The translations under genes and the position numbers were made by a program. A stretch of DNA of 64,000 bases from Streptomyces rhizosphaerihabitans (lineage in GTDB: Bacteria > Actinomycetota > Actinomycetes > Streptomycetales > Streptomycetaceae): assembly GCF_025399795.1 (NCBI RefSeq), contig NZ_JAODTZ010000008.1:124001-188000 (forward strand), given 5' to 3'. The notes beneath the pieces are model-generated. The model was not told the origin of the DNA. It worked only from the letters and a program-made list of their open reading frames with translations, and did no database searches. Positions within the stretch are counted from its first letter, which is position 1; the number at the start of each line of letters is the position of its first letter. Of the stretch, positions 17,930 through 26,700 are shown piece by piece.

Positions 17930-18322
17930 TCATTGGACGGCTCCTCCGTCGATGACGACGACCATCGATCCCGACCCCTCGGCCAGATAATCGTGTTCCG
18001 GAAAGTAGTCCACGTGAAGATGGTCCCCCTGGTCCGCCTCCGAAGCGAAGCCTTCGATGTTGTCGGCGAGGAGAGCCAAAGCCTCCGGTCCACCTTGAAT
18101 ATCGAGAGTTTCATTGTCTCCGGACGACGAGATCAGGATCTTCCCGCTGACCAGGTGAAATCTCATCCACGACAACGACCTGCTGTACGGGAACGGATTC
18201 GAGACCATCTCCAGGGAGATCTCTCCGTGCCCGCTTCGCAACTCCCGTCCCAGGGAGAGCAGTTCGGAGCGGGTTCCGGAGAGCTCCAATTCTCCGGTCG
18301 GGTCACCGCGCAAGACCTTCAT
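17930..18322 (-). CDS. Imm32-like immunity protein
   Basis: 130-aa acidic cytosolic protein. The C-terminal half shows the pattern of the Imm32 family: LALLADNIEG, then HLHVDYFPEHDYLAEGS. Imm32 proteins neutralise polymorphic toxin tips. ATG 18322 is chosen because GGAGG sits 7 nt upstream and the family begins MKVLRGDPTGELEL. Immediately upstream on the same strand is the stop codon of a toxin-like C-terminal fragment (18344-18470), the usual toxin-then-immunity order. The complete cognate toxin is absent here. Confidence 0.75.
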   Translation of the reverse strand: MKVLRGDPTGELELSGTRSELLSLGRELRSGHGEISLEMVSNPFPYSRSLSWMRFHLVSGKILISSSGDNETLDIQGGPEALALLADNIEGFASEADQGDHLHVDYFPEHDYLAEGSGSMVVVIDGGAVQ

Positions 18323-18343
18323 CGTCATGCCTCCGATCGTCAC

Positions 18344-18470
18344 CTACGGCCAGTAGTCCCCGGACCGGATCGTGGACGGATCGATGGCAGTGTGCGGATC
18401 CTTGAGCGGGCCGCTCTCAACCGGCTTTCCGTTGATCTGGGTCTCCAGGTTCAGATGTTGCCTCTCTGTA
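18344..18470 (-). pseudogene. orphan toxin C-terminal fragment upstream of Imm32-like gene
   Basis: Open frame without a start that ends in TAG at 18344-18346 and encodes a tail rich in Asn/Pro/Thr (HLNLETQINGKPVE near its beginning, ending SGDYWP). It abuts a pflA fragment at its 5' side. I read it as the displaced last 40 residues of a polymorphic toxin, preserved because its immunity gene follows. The toxin class is not identified. Confidence 0.5.
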
Positions 18471-18483
18471 CGTGAGGGCTTCC

Positions 18484-18824
18484 GGGATCAAGTCCTGGGA
18501 CCGCGAGCTCTACCTCCGCCTCACCGGGCGCCAATTGGAACCCACGCCGGCCTTCGCCCGCCGCCCAGCCGAACTGGGCAAGGAGGTCTGGGTCCGCTTC
18601 GTCCTGGTCCCGGGCCTGACCGACGCCACCGAGAACGTCGCGGGCGCCGCCTCGCTGGGCAACGTCAGCCGCGTCGACGTCCTGCCGTTCCACAGGCTCG
18701 GCGCCGCCAAGTGGGAGCAGCTCGGCATGGAGAGTTCCCCCTCGCCGAGACCCCGTCGCCGACGGCCGAGCAGGTCTCCTGGGCCCGTGGCATCTTCACC
18801 GACTGCGGCCTGAACGCCGTCTGA
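18484..18824 (+). pseudogene. pyruvate formate-lyase activating enzyme (PflA) C-terminal remnant
   Basis: Reads as the C-terminal third of a radical-SAM glycyl-radical-enzyme activase (YLRLTGRQLEPTPAFARR, VWVRFVLVPGLTD, RVDVLPFHRLG). The radical-SAM CxxxCxxC region is missing. Around 18726-18738 a single-base indel shifts the frame, and the true tail (FPLAETPSPTAEQVS...) continues to a stop at 18824. It is therefore truncated and frameshifted. No pfl gene is nearby. Confidence 0.75.
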
Positions 18825-18882
18825 CGCCCGCTGCCCCGTACGCCGCGGCAGGCACTCGGCAACCCCAGCAGAGGCACGGTCC

Positions 18883-19327
18883 CTGGCGCCCGGCTCATAC
18901 GGCGCGGCGTTGATGCGGTCGGCCTGGGCCGGGGCGGCGTGATGCTTCCACAGCTTGAGCCAGGCGTGCGGGTGGCCAGCCCATTCGGGGGTCAGGGCCA
19001 GGGGGTGCCGTCGGCCAGGACGGGCAGCACGGTGCACGCGGTGAAGTCGGTGCCGATCATCTGCTCGGGCCGCACACCTGCCGCGTCCAGCGCCTCCGGC
19101 ACGGCGACCCGCAGGACCTCCTGCCAGTGCCGGGGATGCTGCAGCGCCCAGTCGGGCGGCAGGCTCTCGCCGGTCGTGGGCAGGGCGCGGTCGATGGCGC
19201 CGTGGGGGTAGTCGTGGACGGCCGAGCCGAGTTCGGTCCCGTCCTCGACGGCGACGACGACCGACCGCCCGGCGAGCGTCCCGAAGTCGACGCCCACCGT
19301 GACGGAGGGCTGTGTGCGGGTGTTCAC
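18883..19327 (-). pseudogene. L-ribulokinase (AraB, FGGY kinase) N-terminal remnant
   Basis: From a GTG at 19327 the frame encodes the N-terminus of an AraB-type sugar kinase: VGVDFGTLAGRSVVVAVEDG, ALQHPRHWQEVLR and GTDFTACTVLPVLADGTPW. At about 19000 the frame breaks, and the homologous continuation (PEWAGHPHAWLKLWKHHAA) is in another frame until about 18883. The kinase C-terminal half is gone. It faces the pflA fragment head-to-head, 60 bp away. Confidence 0.75.
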
Positions 19328-19361
19328 GGGGGGCCTCACCACGGTTAGGGGTCCGCGTGCC

Positions 19362-19387
19362 GATCGCCCGGCCGGGGCCGGGCGATC
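19362..19387. terminator. short hairpin upstream of the araB remnant
   Basis: 12-bp perfect stem (19362-19373 with 19376-19387) and a minimal loop. It may be the terminator of a lost upstream gene. Confidence 0.5.
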
Positions 19388-19437
19388 ACGATCCTCACTC
19401 ATCACCGAGGACCCCACCACCCTGCCGCCACGGCAAT

Positions 19438-19468
19438 GCGGGGTGCCTGGAAGCTTCCGGCACCCCGC
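19438..19468. terminator. terminator hairpin in island
   Basis: 10-bp perfect stem (19438-19447 with 19459-19468). The loop is itself palindromic (GGAAGCTTCC). Confidence 0.65.
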
Positions 19469-19550
19469 TGGCCATTCACCTTCGCCTGTGTGAACAGCCC
19501 TCGGAAGTGTCCGGTCACGTTGCCGTCGACCACTGCCGTCACGGCGCGCA

Positions 19551-19583
19551 GAAGCCCCGCCAGAAACGATCCAGCGGGGCTTC
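19551..19583 (-). terminator. terminator of the 191-aa immunity-candidate gene
   Basis: 10-bp perfect stem (19551-19560 with 19574-19583), ending 8 bp from the gene's stop codon on the minus strand. Confidence 0.8.
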
Positions 19584-19590
19584 ATACGTC

Positions 19591-20166
19591 CTACCTGGCG
19601 AGCCAGGCCAGCGTGTCCTCGTTCTCAGCCGCTGTTCGGTACGGCTTCCCCACGTTCAGTCGGGCAACCTCCCGGAGGGACTGCACACGATGAGGGTTGG
19701 GGAGGACGGCAGTCCCGATGCTGTCCTGCCACACCGTGCCTTGCACGAAGACCGATCCGTCGAGAGCGGACATGACGAACGCGGGACGGCCGCGTCGGCT
19801 CCCTGTGACACCGGCCGCACAGCCCGCGCCCATGATGTCCCAGTCATCCAGCAGTTCGACAAGCCCCCAGACTCCTTCAACATCCGTATCGTCCACCGCA
19901 TCGGGGTGCGGCAGACCGACGTAGATCAGGAACTGACGGTCGACAGAGAACAATCCGAATTCAGTTGCCAATTCGAACCATCCGGCGTTTGCCTTCGGGA
20001 CCAGGGCGGGGTCGTCAAGCGCGGCAGTCCGATCCCGGCGGCCTTCGTCGGGGCTGCAGGAGGTGACCATCCCCGCGATGTAGGGAGGGATTCCCGTTCC
20101 GCGCCTGAATCCCAGAAATCGCAAACCGCAGTCCTTCATCGCCTGCGCCAGGATCTCGGCATTCAT
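19591..20166 (-). CDS. hypothetical protein, candidate immunity protein
   Basis: 191 aa, soluble, no signal peptide or membrane segment, and acidic in the middle (DAVDDTDVEGVWGLVELLDDWD). I do not recognise a family. It starts at ATG 20166 with GGGGGAAGG upstream. Only 18 bp upstream on the same strand is the stop of an orphan toxin-like tail, and a terminator follows the gene. That placement, the size and the lower GC are typical of immunity genes in polymorphic-toxin loci. The immunity role is inferred from position only. Confidence 0.6.
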   Translation of the reverse strand: MNAEILAQAMKDCGLRFLGFRRGTGIPPYIAGMVTSCSPDEGRRDRTAALDDPALVPKANAGWFELATEFGLFSVDRQFLIYVGLPHPDAVDDTDVEGVWGLVELLDDWDIMGAGCAAGVTGSRRGRPAFVMSALDGSVFVQGTVWQDSIGTAVLPNPHRVQSLREVARLNVGKPYRTAAENEDTLAWLAR

Positions 20167-20184
20167 GACCTTCCCCCTCACTTC

Positions 20185-20367
20185 TCAGGGACACCCAGAG
20201 ATGTCCATGAGCTTGCCGTAGAAGTGCCCCGCACCCTTCACGTTCCCCTTCGGGCCCACGCATTTATATCCGGCCTTGCGTACCGCATGTTTGGACCGCA
20301 TCGACCACCCCGTCCATGCCTCGGAATGAACGCAGGTCTCGCCCGGGTTCTCGGGTGAGACCTGCGT
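20185..20367 (-). pseudogene. orphan toxin C-terminal fragment
   Basis: A start-less open frame of about 60 codons ends with TGA at 20185-20187. Its product is basic and Gly/Lys/Cys-rich (RSKHAVRKAGYKCVGPK near the middle, ending DISGCP). Its 5' end lies within the terminator following the RHS immunity gene. It resembles the displaced tip of an RHS toxin and precedes its presumed immunity gene by 18 bp. No toxin class is assigned. Confidence 0.5.
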
Positions 20368-20370
20368 TCA
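20327..20370 (-). terminator. terminator after the RHS toxin/immunity pair
   Basis: 14-bp perfect outer stem (20327-20340 with 20357-20370) plus three inner G-C pairs, 26 bp past the immunity gene stop. It separates the active-looking pair from the orphan cassettes. Confidence 0.85.
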
Positions 20371-20395
20371 TCCGGTATACCAGAAGCGGAGTTGC

Positions 20396-20791
20396 CTAAA
20401 TCGCAGCCGACACGGTCAGGATGCTGGCTGCAGCGACGAGGAAGAAAGGCCCGCTGAGCTCGACGAGGTACAGATCAGGAAGCCCCGAGTGCCTTTTCAG
20501 CAACTCCTCCGCACCAGCCGGCCAGGGTGCGTCGCCAGCAGGAAGCTCAGCCACGGACAGGGAGTCGGCAAAGGCCCCGTCCAGGTCCGTTGGCTTCTGC
20601 AGGGAGTAGGCGTGCACTCCTTCGAGATGAAGAACTATTGAGGGACGTTCTGCCTCTCCGAGGAGTCGCACTTCCAACATGTCCCTGTCTCCGGAGGCAA
20701 AGAAAGAAACGCCATCGACGAAGTGTCCTTCGTATGCCGACAGGTAGTCATTGAGGCGAGCACACTCCGCCCGCATCTCGTCGTTCAGCAC
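20396..20791 (-). CDS. candidate immunity protein for the RHS toxin
   Basis: 131-aa protein, mostly polar with a C-terminal hydrophobic tail (FFLVAAASILTVSAA), so it may associate with membrane or dimerise. Family not recognised. Its GTG start at 20791 lies inside the last codons of the RHS gene (overlap GTGCTGA) with GGAGAAG upstream. Toxin and immunity are thus translationally coupled, the strongest indication of function. The gene ends just before a strong terminator. Confidence 0.65.
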   Translation of the reverse strand: MLNDEMRAECARLNDYLSAYEGHFVDGVSFFASGDRDMLEVRLLGEAERPSIVLHLEGVHAYSLQKPTDLDGAFADSLSVAELPAGDAPWPAGAEELLKRHSGLPDLYLVELSGPFFLVAAASILTVSAAI

Positions 20792-23700
20792 GTGACAGCT
20801 TCTCCGTGGTCGTGGGACAGCGTCTTTTTTCCGCCCTCATCCCAGCGCTGGACCCCATTCTTCTTGTTGGGGCCGTTATCGATGACGGTGGTGCGAGTGA
20901 CTCGACCGTCGCTGTCTCGGATAGTGATCTTGCTGCCATCGCCGCTCTGATAGGTCATGTATCCGCCCTTTCCGCCCTTGCCGTCGGACCAGCTCTTCAG
21001 AGTAAATCCATTTCTCTCCAGGTAGTCGTGAGCGTCGTCCAATCCCATTCCCTGGAGATTTTTGATACGGGTGACGTCCGGAGAGCCACCATCATTGTGG
21101 ACCAGGACCGGAGTGTCACCCGCCAGCACGTAGTACGTGTGGATGTCCTGGACCGTCAGATTGTGCGTGCGCTGGCGCTTGGTGTAGTGGTACGCGGCCT
21201 CGACGGGAACGGTGTCGCCGCCGGGGGTCCGCAGTGTCATGCCTGGCCGGAGGTCAACAGCGTTGATCCAGCGGCCCTCGGACGGGGACCAGAAGCGGTG
21301 GTGGTCGGTCGCGACGATGGAGCCGGGACCGTCGGCGGTCCGTATCGTCACATCGGTGAACTGCTTGTCGTCCTCCGTGACGATGGTGGCGACGACCTTG
21401 CGCGTGCTGGTCTTGCCGGTGAGCGGGTCTGTGCTGACGACGCGGTCGCCGGTCCTGACATCCTCGATCTTCTTGTGCTTCCCGTCGGCGAGCAGCACCT
21501 CGGTGCCGGGCGGGAAGCTGTTGAACGCCGTGCACATGCCCTTGAGCAGGCGGCCCGCCATTCTCATCTTGGCCGCGATGGTGGCGTCGATCGTCATGTC
21601 GGCGCAGGCGTCCAAGTCGCCGTGCGAGCAGGCTTCAAGGCCGCCCAGGCCTGTAACCGCCTTCTCGACCTCCCAGACCTTCTTGGCCACCGGCGCGAGA
21701 TAGTGCGCGAGGCGGTACATGGTGCACACGTAGGGGCTGCGGTAACACCAAGCGTCCGGGTTGGTCATCGCGCTGTCACAGCCGACGCTGCCGCAACGGT
21801 ACTCTTCGGTGGCCTGCACGCCGGCCGCAAGCCACTTCTTGTACTGCTTGGGCGTCTTGCCATAGGAGCCGACCTGCTTGGCGTGCCGCGACATCTGCTT
21901 CGCGGCGTCGTTGCAGCTCTTGTCGTGAGTGGGGCAGTTGTTGGAGTCGCCGTTGATGACACCGTCGGTGTCGCCCGCGACACCGGCGCAGATGCCGTCC
22001 TTGCCTCCGCCCGGGGCGCCGTGGATGCAGCGCCTGCCGTCGGGGTCGCTGTAGGTGACGGGACTGTTGTTGGCGTAGGTGTAGCCGTTCATCTGCTGCG
22101 GGTCGTCCGCCGTGAAGAGCGGGTCGACCGACAGGAAGCGGCCCGTGGCGGTGTCGTATTCGCGGGCGCCGAGGTGGGTGAGGCCGGTGGCGGTGTCGGT
22201 GGTGCCGCCGACGAAGCCCTTGGTGCCGGTCCAGGTGGTCGGTTTGGTGCCGCGCAGATCGCCGAACGGCAGGGTACGGCGCTGGGTCTCCGCCTGGGTG
22301 GTGGCGTTGACGGACAGCTGGGCGGTGCCGTGGTGGTCGGCCAGGGTGAAGGAGATGGTTCCGTCGTTGGCCTGGACGGCCTGGTGGCCGCCGCCGACGT
22401 CGATGTAGCGGGTGCCCTTGGTGGTGGTGGCGTTCTTCGCCAGGGTGATTTCGGTGGCGCCGAGGTAGAGCGTGGTCTCGGTCGGGGTGCGGCCGATCAG
22501 GCGGCTGCCGTCGGCGTCGTAGAGGTATTCGGTGACCTTGTCGCTGCCGCCCGCCACCGGCTCGGTGACCTTGGCGAGATGGCCTTCGGCGTCCCAGTCC
22601 AGGGTCTGGGAGGAGCCGTTGCCGAGCACGCGGGTGTGGGTGTTGCCCGCGTTGTCATAGGTGAAGGTGTCGGCGGACTTCACCGTGGCGGTGGTGGTGT
22701 CCACCGAGCCCAGGGCGTGCGGCCGGACCGCCCCCGGGTCGGGGTAGTGGTAGTCCCGCTGGGTGTCCGAGGCGCCGGCCGTGGTGCTGTGCTGGTTCTC
22801 GGTGAGCCGGTTGCCGACCTTGTCGTAGGTGTAGGAGGTCCAGTACGGGGCGGGGCCGCCCAGCACATCGGTGCTGGGTGTGGCGGCACAGCCGGCGGAC
22901 GACTGGGCCCAGGCCTCGGTCGTCCGGCCGAGGTAGTCGTAGCCGAAGCACTGGTCGTCGGTGCCGGAACGGGAGGTGTCGGAGACGGACAGGACGTTGC
23001 CCGCCTCGTCATAGGAGTAGGTGTTGTACTGGTCGACACCCGCGACGTCCTGGCGGTCCACCCGTGAGGTGGCCAGCCGTTGGGTGCCCCACTCGTAGGT
23101 GTTGGTCTCCAGCACCGCCTTGCCGCCGTTCGCGGCCATCTGGTACTGCTGCGGCTTGCCCGTGAGGCTGTAGGCGGTGGTCGCGTTCAGGTTCAGCGGG
23201 CCGCTGACCTTGACGGGCCGCTGGGTGCCGTCCTCGTAGGTGTAGGTGACGGTGTCGGCGGCCAGGTCACCGGCCTTGGGGTAGCCGACGCCCTGCACCG
23301 TGCCCGACGCGTTGTAGGTGGTCGTCGACAGGTAGGTGCCCTGCAGCGCGCCCTCGGTCGTCGGGATCGTCACCGAGGTGCGCAGCGGCCGGTACAGGCG
23401 GTCGTAGGCGACGACGCTCGACTTGTACTCCTGGCCGCCGCTGTAGCGCGAGCTGGACGCGAGCTGGCCCTTGGCACCGCTGACGGTGTCGTAGACCCAC
23501 TTGGCACGCAGGGTGCCGGTCGGCGAGTTCTCCCGCAGCTCGGTCTGGCGGCCGAGGCCGTCGTAGACGTGGGCGAGGACGGTGTTGCGGGCGTCCTTGG
23601 TGCTGATGATCTGGGAACGGTCGTCGTAGTCGAGGTGGGCGGCGCCCTTGTCGGGGTCGGTGGTGTCGGTGACCCTGCCCATCAGGTCGTAGGTCCAGGT

Positions 23701-26700
23701 CCACTTGTTGCCGACCGGATCGGTCACCTTGGTCAGTTCACCGCGGGGGCTGTAGCCGTAGGTAGTGGTGTCGTAGGCGGCCTCGGGAGCACGGGCGTGC
23801 AGCAGGCGCACCTCGGTGGTGTGGCCGCGTGCGTCGGTGACTGTGGTGCGCGCCGTGCCGCCCACCGGCGGGATGACCGTGGTGCGGTCGCCGCCGTAGA
23901 TGGCCTGGGTGGTGTTGAGGACGGCTCCGCCGTCGCCGTTGCCGGCGATCTGCCGCATCTCAGTCTGCCGGCCCAGGCCGTCGTAGGTGTAGCGGTTCTG
24001 GGTCTCCACGCTCAGCGCGTCCACGGGCTTCAGCAGCGTGGTCGACGGAGCGGCGGTGATGTAGTACGGGGCGAACTCCTTGATCGTCAGGCCGCGTTCG
24101 TCGTAGAAGGTGTCCGCCAGCAGCGTCCCGCCGTTCGGGCCGGGATCCTGCGTTTGCCGGGCTCGCAGGAAGCCGTCGTAGAAGGCGTACGCGGTGTCCT
24201 GCGCGCCGTTGTTGCCGATGGTCTTGGTGGAGACCACGACCGGCTTGCCGTCGGCGATGGTGTAGCCGAACTCGTAGCTGGGGGTCTGACTCGTGGTGCG
24301 GTCCGCCTGCCAGACCTTGGTGGTGCGGCCCAGTGCGTCGTACGCGTAGGTGGTGACCTTGCTGTTGGTGTCGGTCTCGGTGAGCGGCAGCCCCCGCAGT
24401 GCCTCGTAAGCGGTGGTCGACGTCTGGGTGGTCGTGCTGTCCCCTGCCATGGCGGGCGGGGTGGTGACGGTGGTCGACGTCGGGAACCCGGTGGTGGGGG
24501 CGTACGCCGTGGTGGTGGTCCGTCCGTCGGTGCGGGCGGTCCGGGTGAGCGTGCCCGCGGAGGTGACGGTGACGTCGGCGGTCAGGTCGGTGGTGGTCAG
24601 CGGCCGGCCGTAGCCGTCGTAGGTGAGGGTGGACTCCAGGTAGGCCGCGGTCGTGCCGCTGTACGCCTTGAGCTTCGCGATCCGGGTGGCGTCGCCCTTC
24701 GTCGCCGCGGCGCCATAGGCCCCGCCGTCATAGGCGGTGCGGACGTCGGAGAGGACGTCCGCCGGGCGGCTGGTGGTGGCGTCACATGCCTTGGCGACCG
24801 TCTCGACCCGTGCCGGGGCTTCCAGTGGGACGCTGCCGGAGGCGTAGGTGGTGCGGACGCACTGGTCGTCGGCCGCGGTGGTCGTGTCGCCCAGGTTGTT
24901 GGTCTGGGTGATCAGTCCGGTGGCGGCGTCGATGGTGTTGGACAGCGTAGTGGTCTGCCACTTGCTGCCCTCGCCGTCGTCCAGCGAGGTCCACGACTTG
25001 CTGGAGTCGGTGCCGGTGAGGTTGGCGGTGACGGTGCCCCAGTCTCGGACCTTCTGCGCCGTCTGGTGGTACCAGGGCCGACTCACGGACTTGGCCAGCA
25101 CCTTGCCACCGGGAGCGGAATAGGTAACGGTCTTGTACGTGAATCCGGCCTGTGACTCGTGGTCGGTGATCGGGTCGCCCTCACCGGAGTCCAGGGTGAC
25201 AGGGACGCTCTTCTTGCCGCCGGAAGTGCTCTGCCGGTCGCCGTCCATGCCGCGCAGGAAGTACGTGTCGGCCTGCGACTTCATGGCCGAGGCGCCACCC
25301 TGGCCGCCGGTGCGCACCCGCACGTGGCCGTAACCGCGCCACTGGGACCAGGTCTTGGACTTCTCCTTGGTCATCCCGTCGTCATCGTCGTAGTGCCAGG
25401 CGGCACCGTCCAGGTAGTCGTACATGGTGACTTGGTCGGGCGAGCCGCCGGTGCGGTCGGTCGAGGTGACCGTGTCGACGACGTACTTGTTGAACCACTG
25501 CAGCTCAGGGTCGTCGGTCGAGCTGCCGCCGATGTACTGCGGGAAACAGCGCGTGGTGTTGCTCTGCGGGGTGGGCAGCGCGGCGGCGTCACACGCCGGC
25601 GCCGAGTATCCGACGTCGGTCTGGCCGCCTGACTCATCGGCGACGGATGACAGCCGGGACTTGATGAAGGGGGCGTAGCCGTCGCCGGTCTTGTCGAGCC
25701 GGTTGGCGAGCTGGGTGTAGGCGAGGGTGACCTTCGGTAGTTCGATGGAGGTGGTGGTGTCGTAGCCGGTGTGCTGGATGGAGTCCAGCAGCAGCTGGTA
25801 GTCGGTGTCGGCCATGCCCCAGCGGTGGGTGAGCTTCCAGCTGTCGACGTTGCTGTAGGAACCGGACACCAGGACCTGGGCGGTGACGCCGGTCAGCCGC
25901 TTGCGGGTGAAGAACACCGGGGACAGCCGTCCCTTGTCGCAGTCGGTGCCCGCGTCGCAGTTCAGGTCCCAGGGGGTGTCGTACCAGTACTGGGAGCCGG
26001 TGGTGATGGACGAGCAGGTGGTGGTGGAGTCGGGGATGCACCGCTCGCTGCTGGTGAAGTTGACCTTGGCGAGGGCCTTCGCCGAGTACATGGCCGTCGA
26101 CTTCAGGCCGTACTCGATGTGGTCCACCGTCCCGCCGCGGACGTAGGGGGTGTCGTCGGCGGCGGTGAGGTTGCGGCCGTAGGAGTTGGTCTCCTTGTTG
26201 TAGTAGTACGCGATCGCGTTGCCGTGCGGGTCGACGACGTAGTCCAGGTTCCAGCGCCAGCCCTGCTGGCACCAGGACGCCGCGAAGGTCGAGGCGTTGC
26301 AGGGCTCACCGGAGTTGTTGCCGAAGACCGGCACGGTCCAGGTGGAGTCGGTGGTCACGTTGCCGCTCGCCCAGCCCGGCAGCCGGTTGTATCCGAAGAA
26401 GTACTGCGTGCCGTCCGGGATGGTCACCCGCCAGTACTCGTCGTTGCGGGCACCGTTGGAGCGGACATCGGACGAGGAGCCGTAGATCCGGTCGATCTTC
26501 GTGCCGTCGTCGTTCTGCAGTTTGAAGGAGTTGGTGCCGTTGGGGACCAGTTCTCCGCCGGAACCGTTCAGCGACAGCGTGGCGTTGTCGTACTTCCAGC
26601 ACAGGTCGCCGGGCTTGTTGCCATCGGCATTGGTGGCCCCGTCGTCCGCGCACCCCTTGTAGCCACGTTCGATGAAGCCGGGCGACAGGTCGAAGCCGTC

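Noticed and set aside
17797..18114. 105-aa frame overlapping the Imm32-like gene
   Set aside because: Overlaps most of a well-supported gene in another frame and has no family match.
20806..25155. Two long plus-strand frames (753 and 691 aa) across the RHS gene
   Set aside because: They mirror the RHS codon bias on the opposite strand and contain Val/Gly/Ala-rich sequence without domains.
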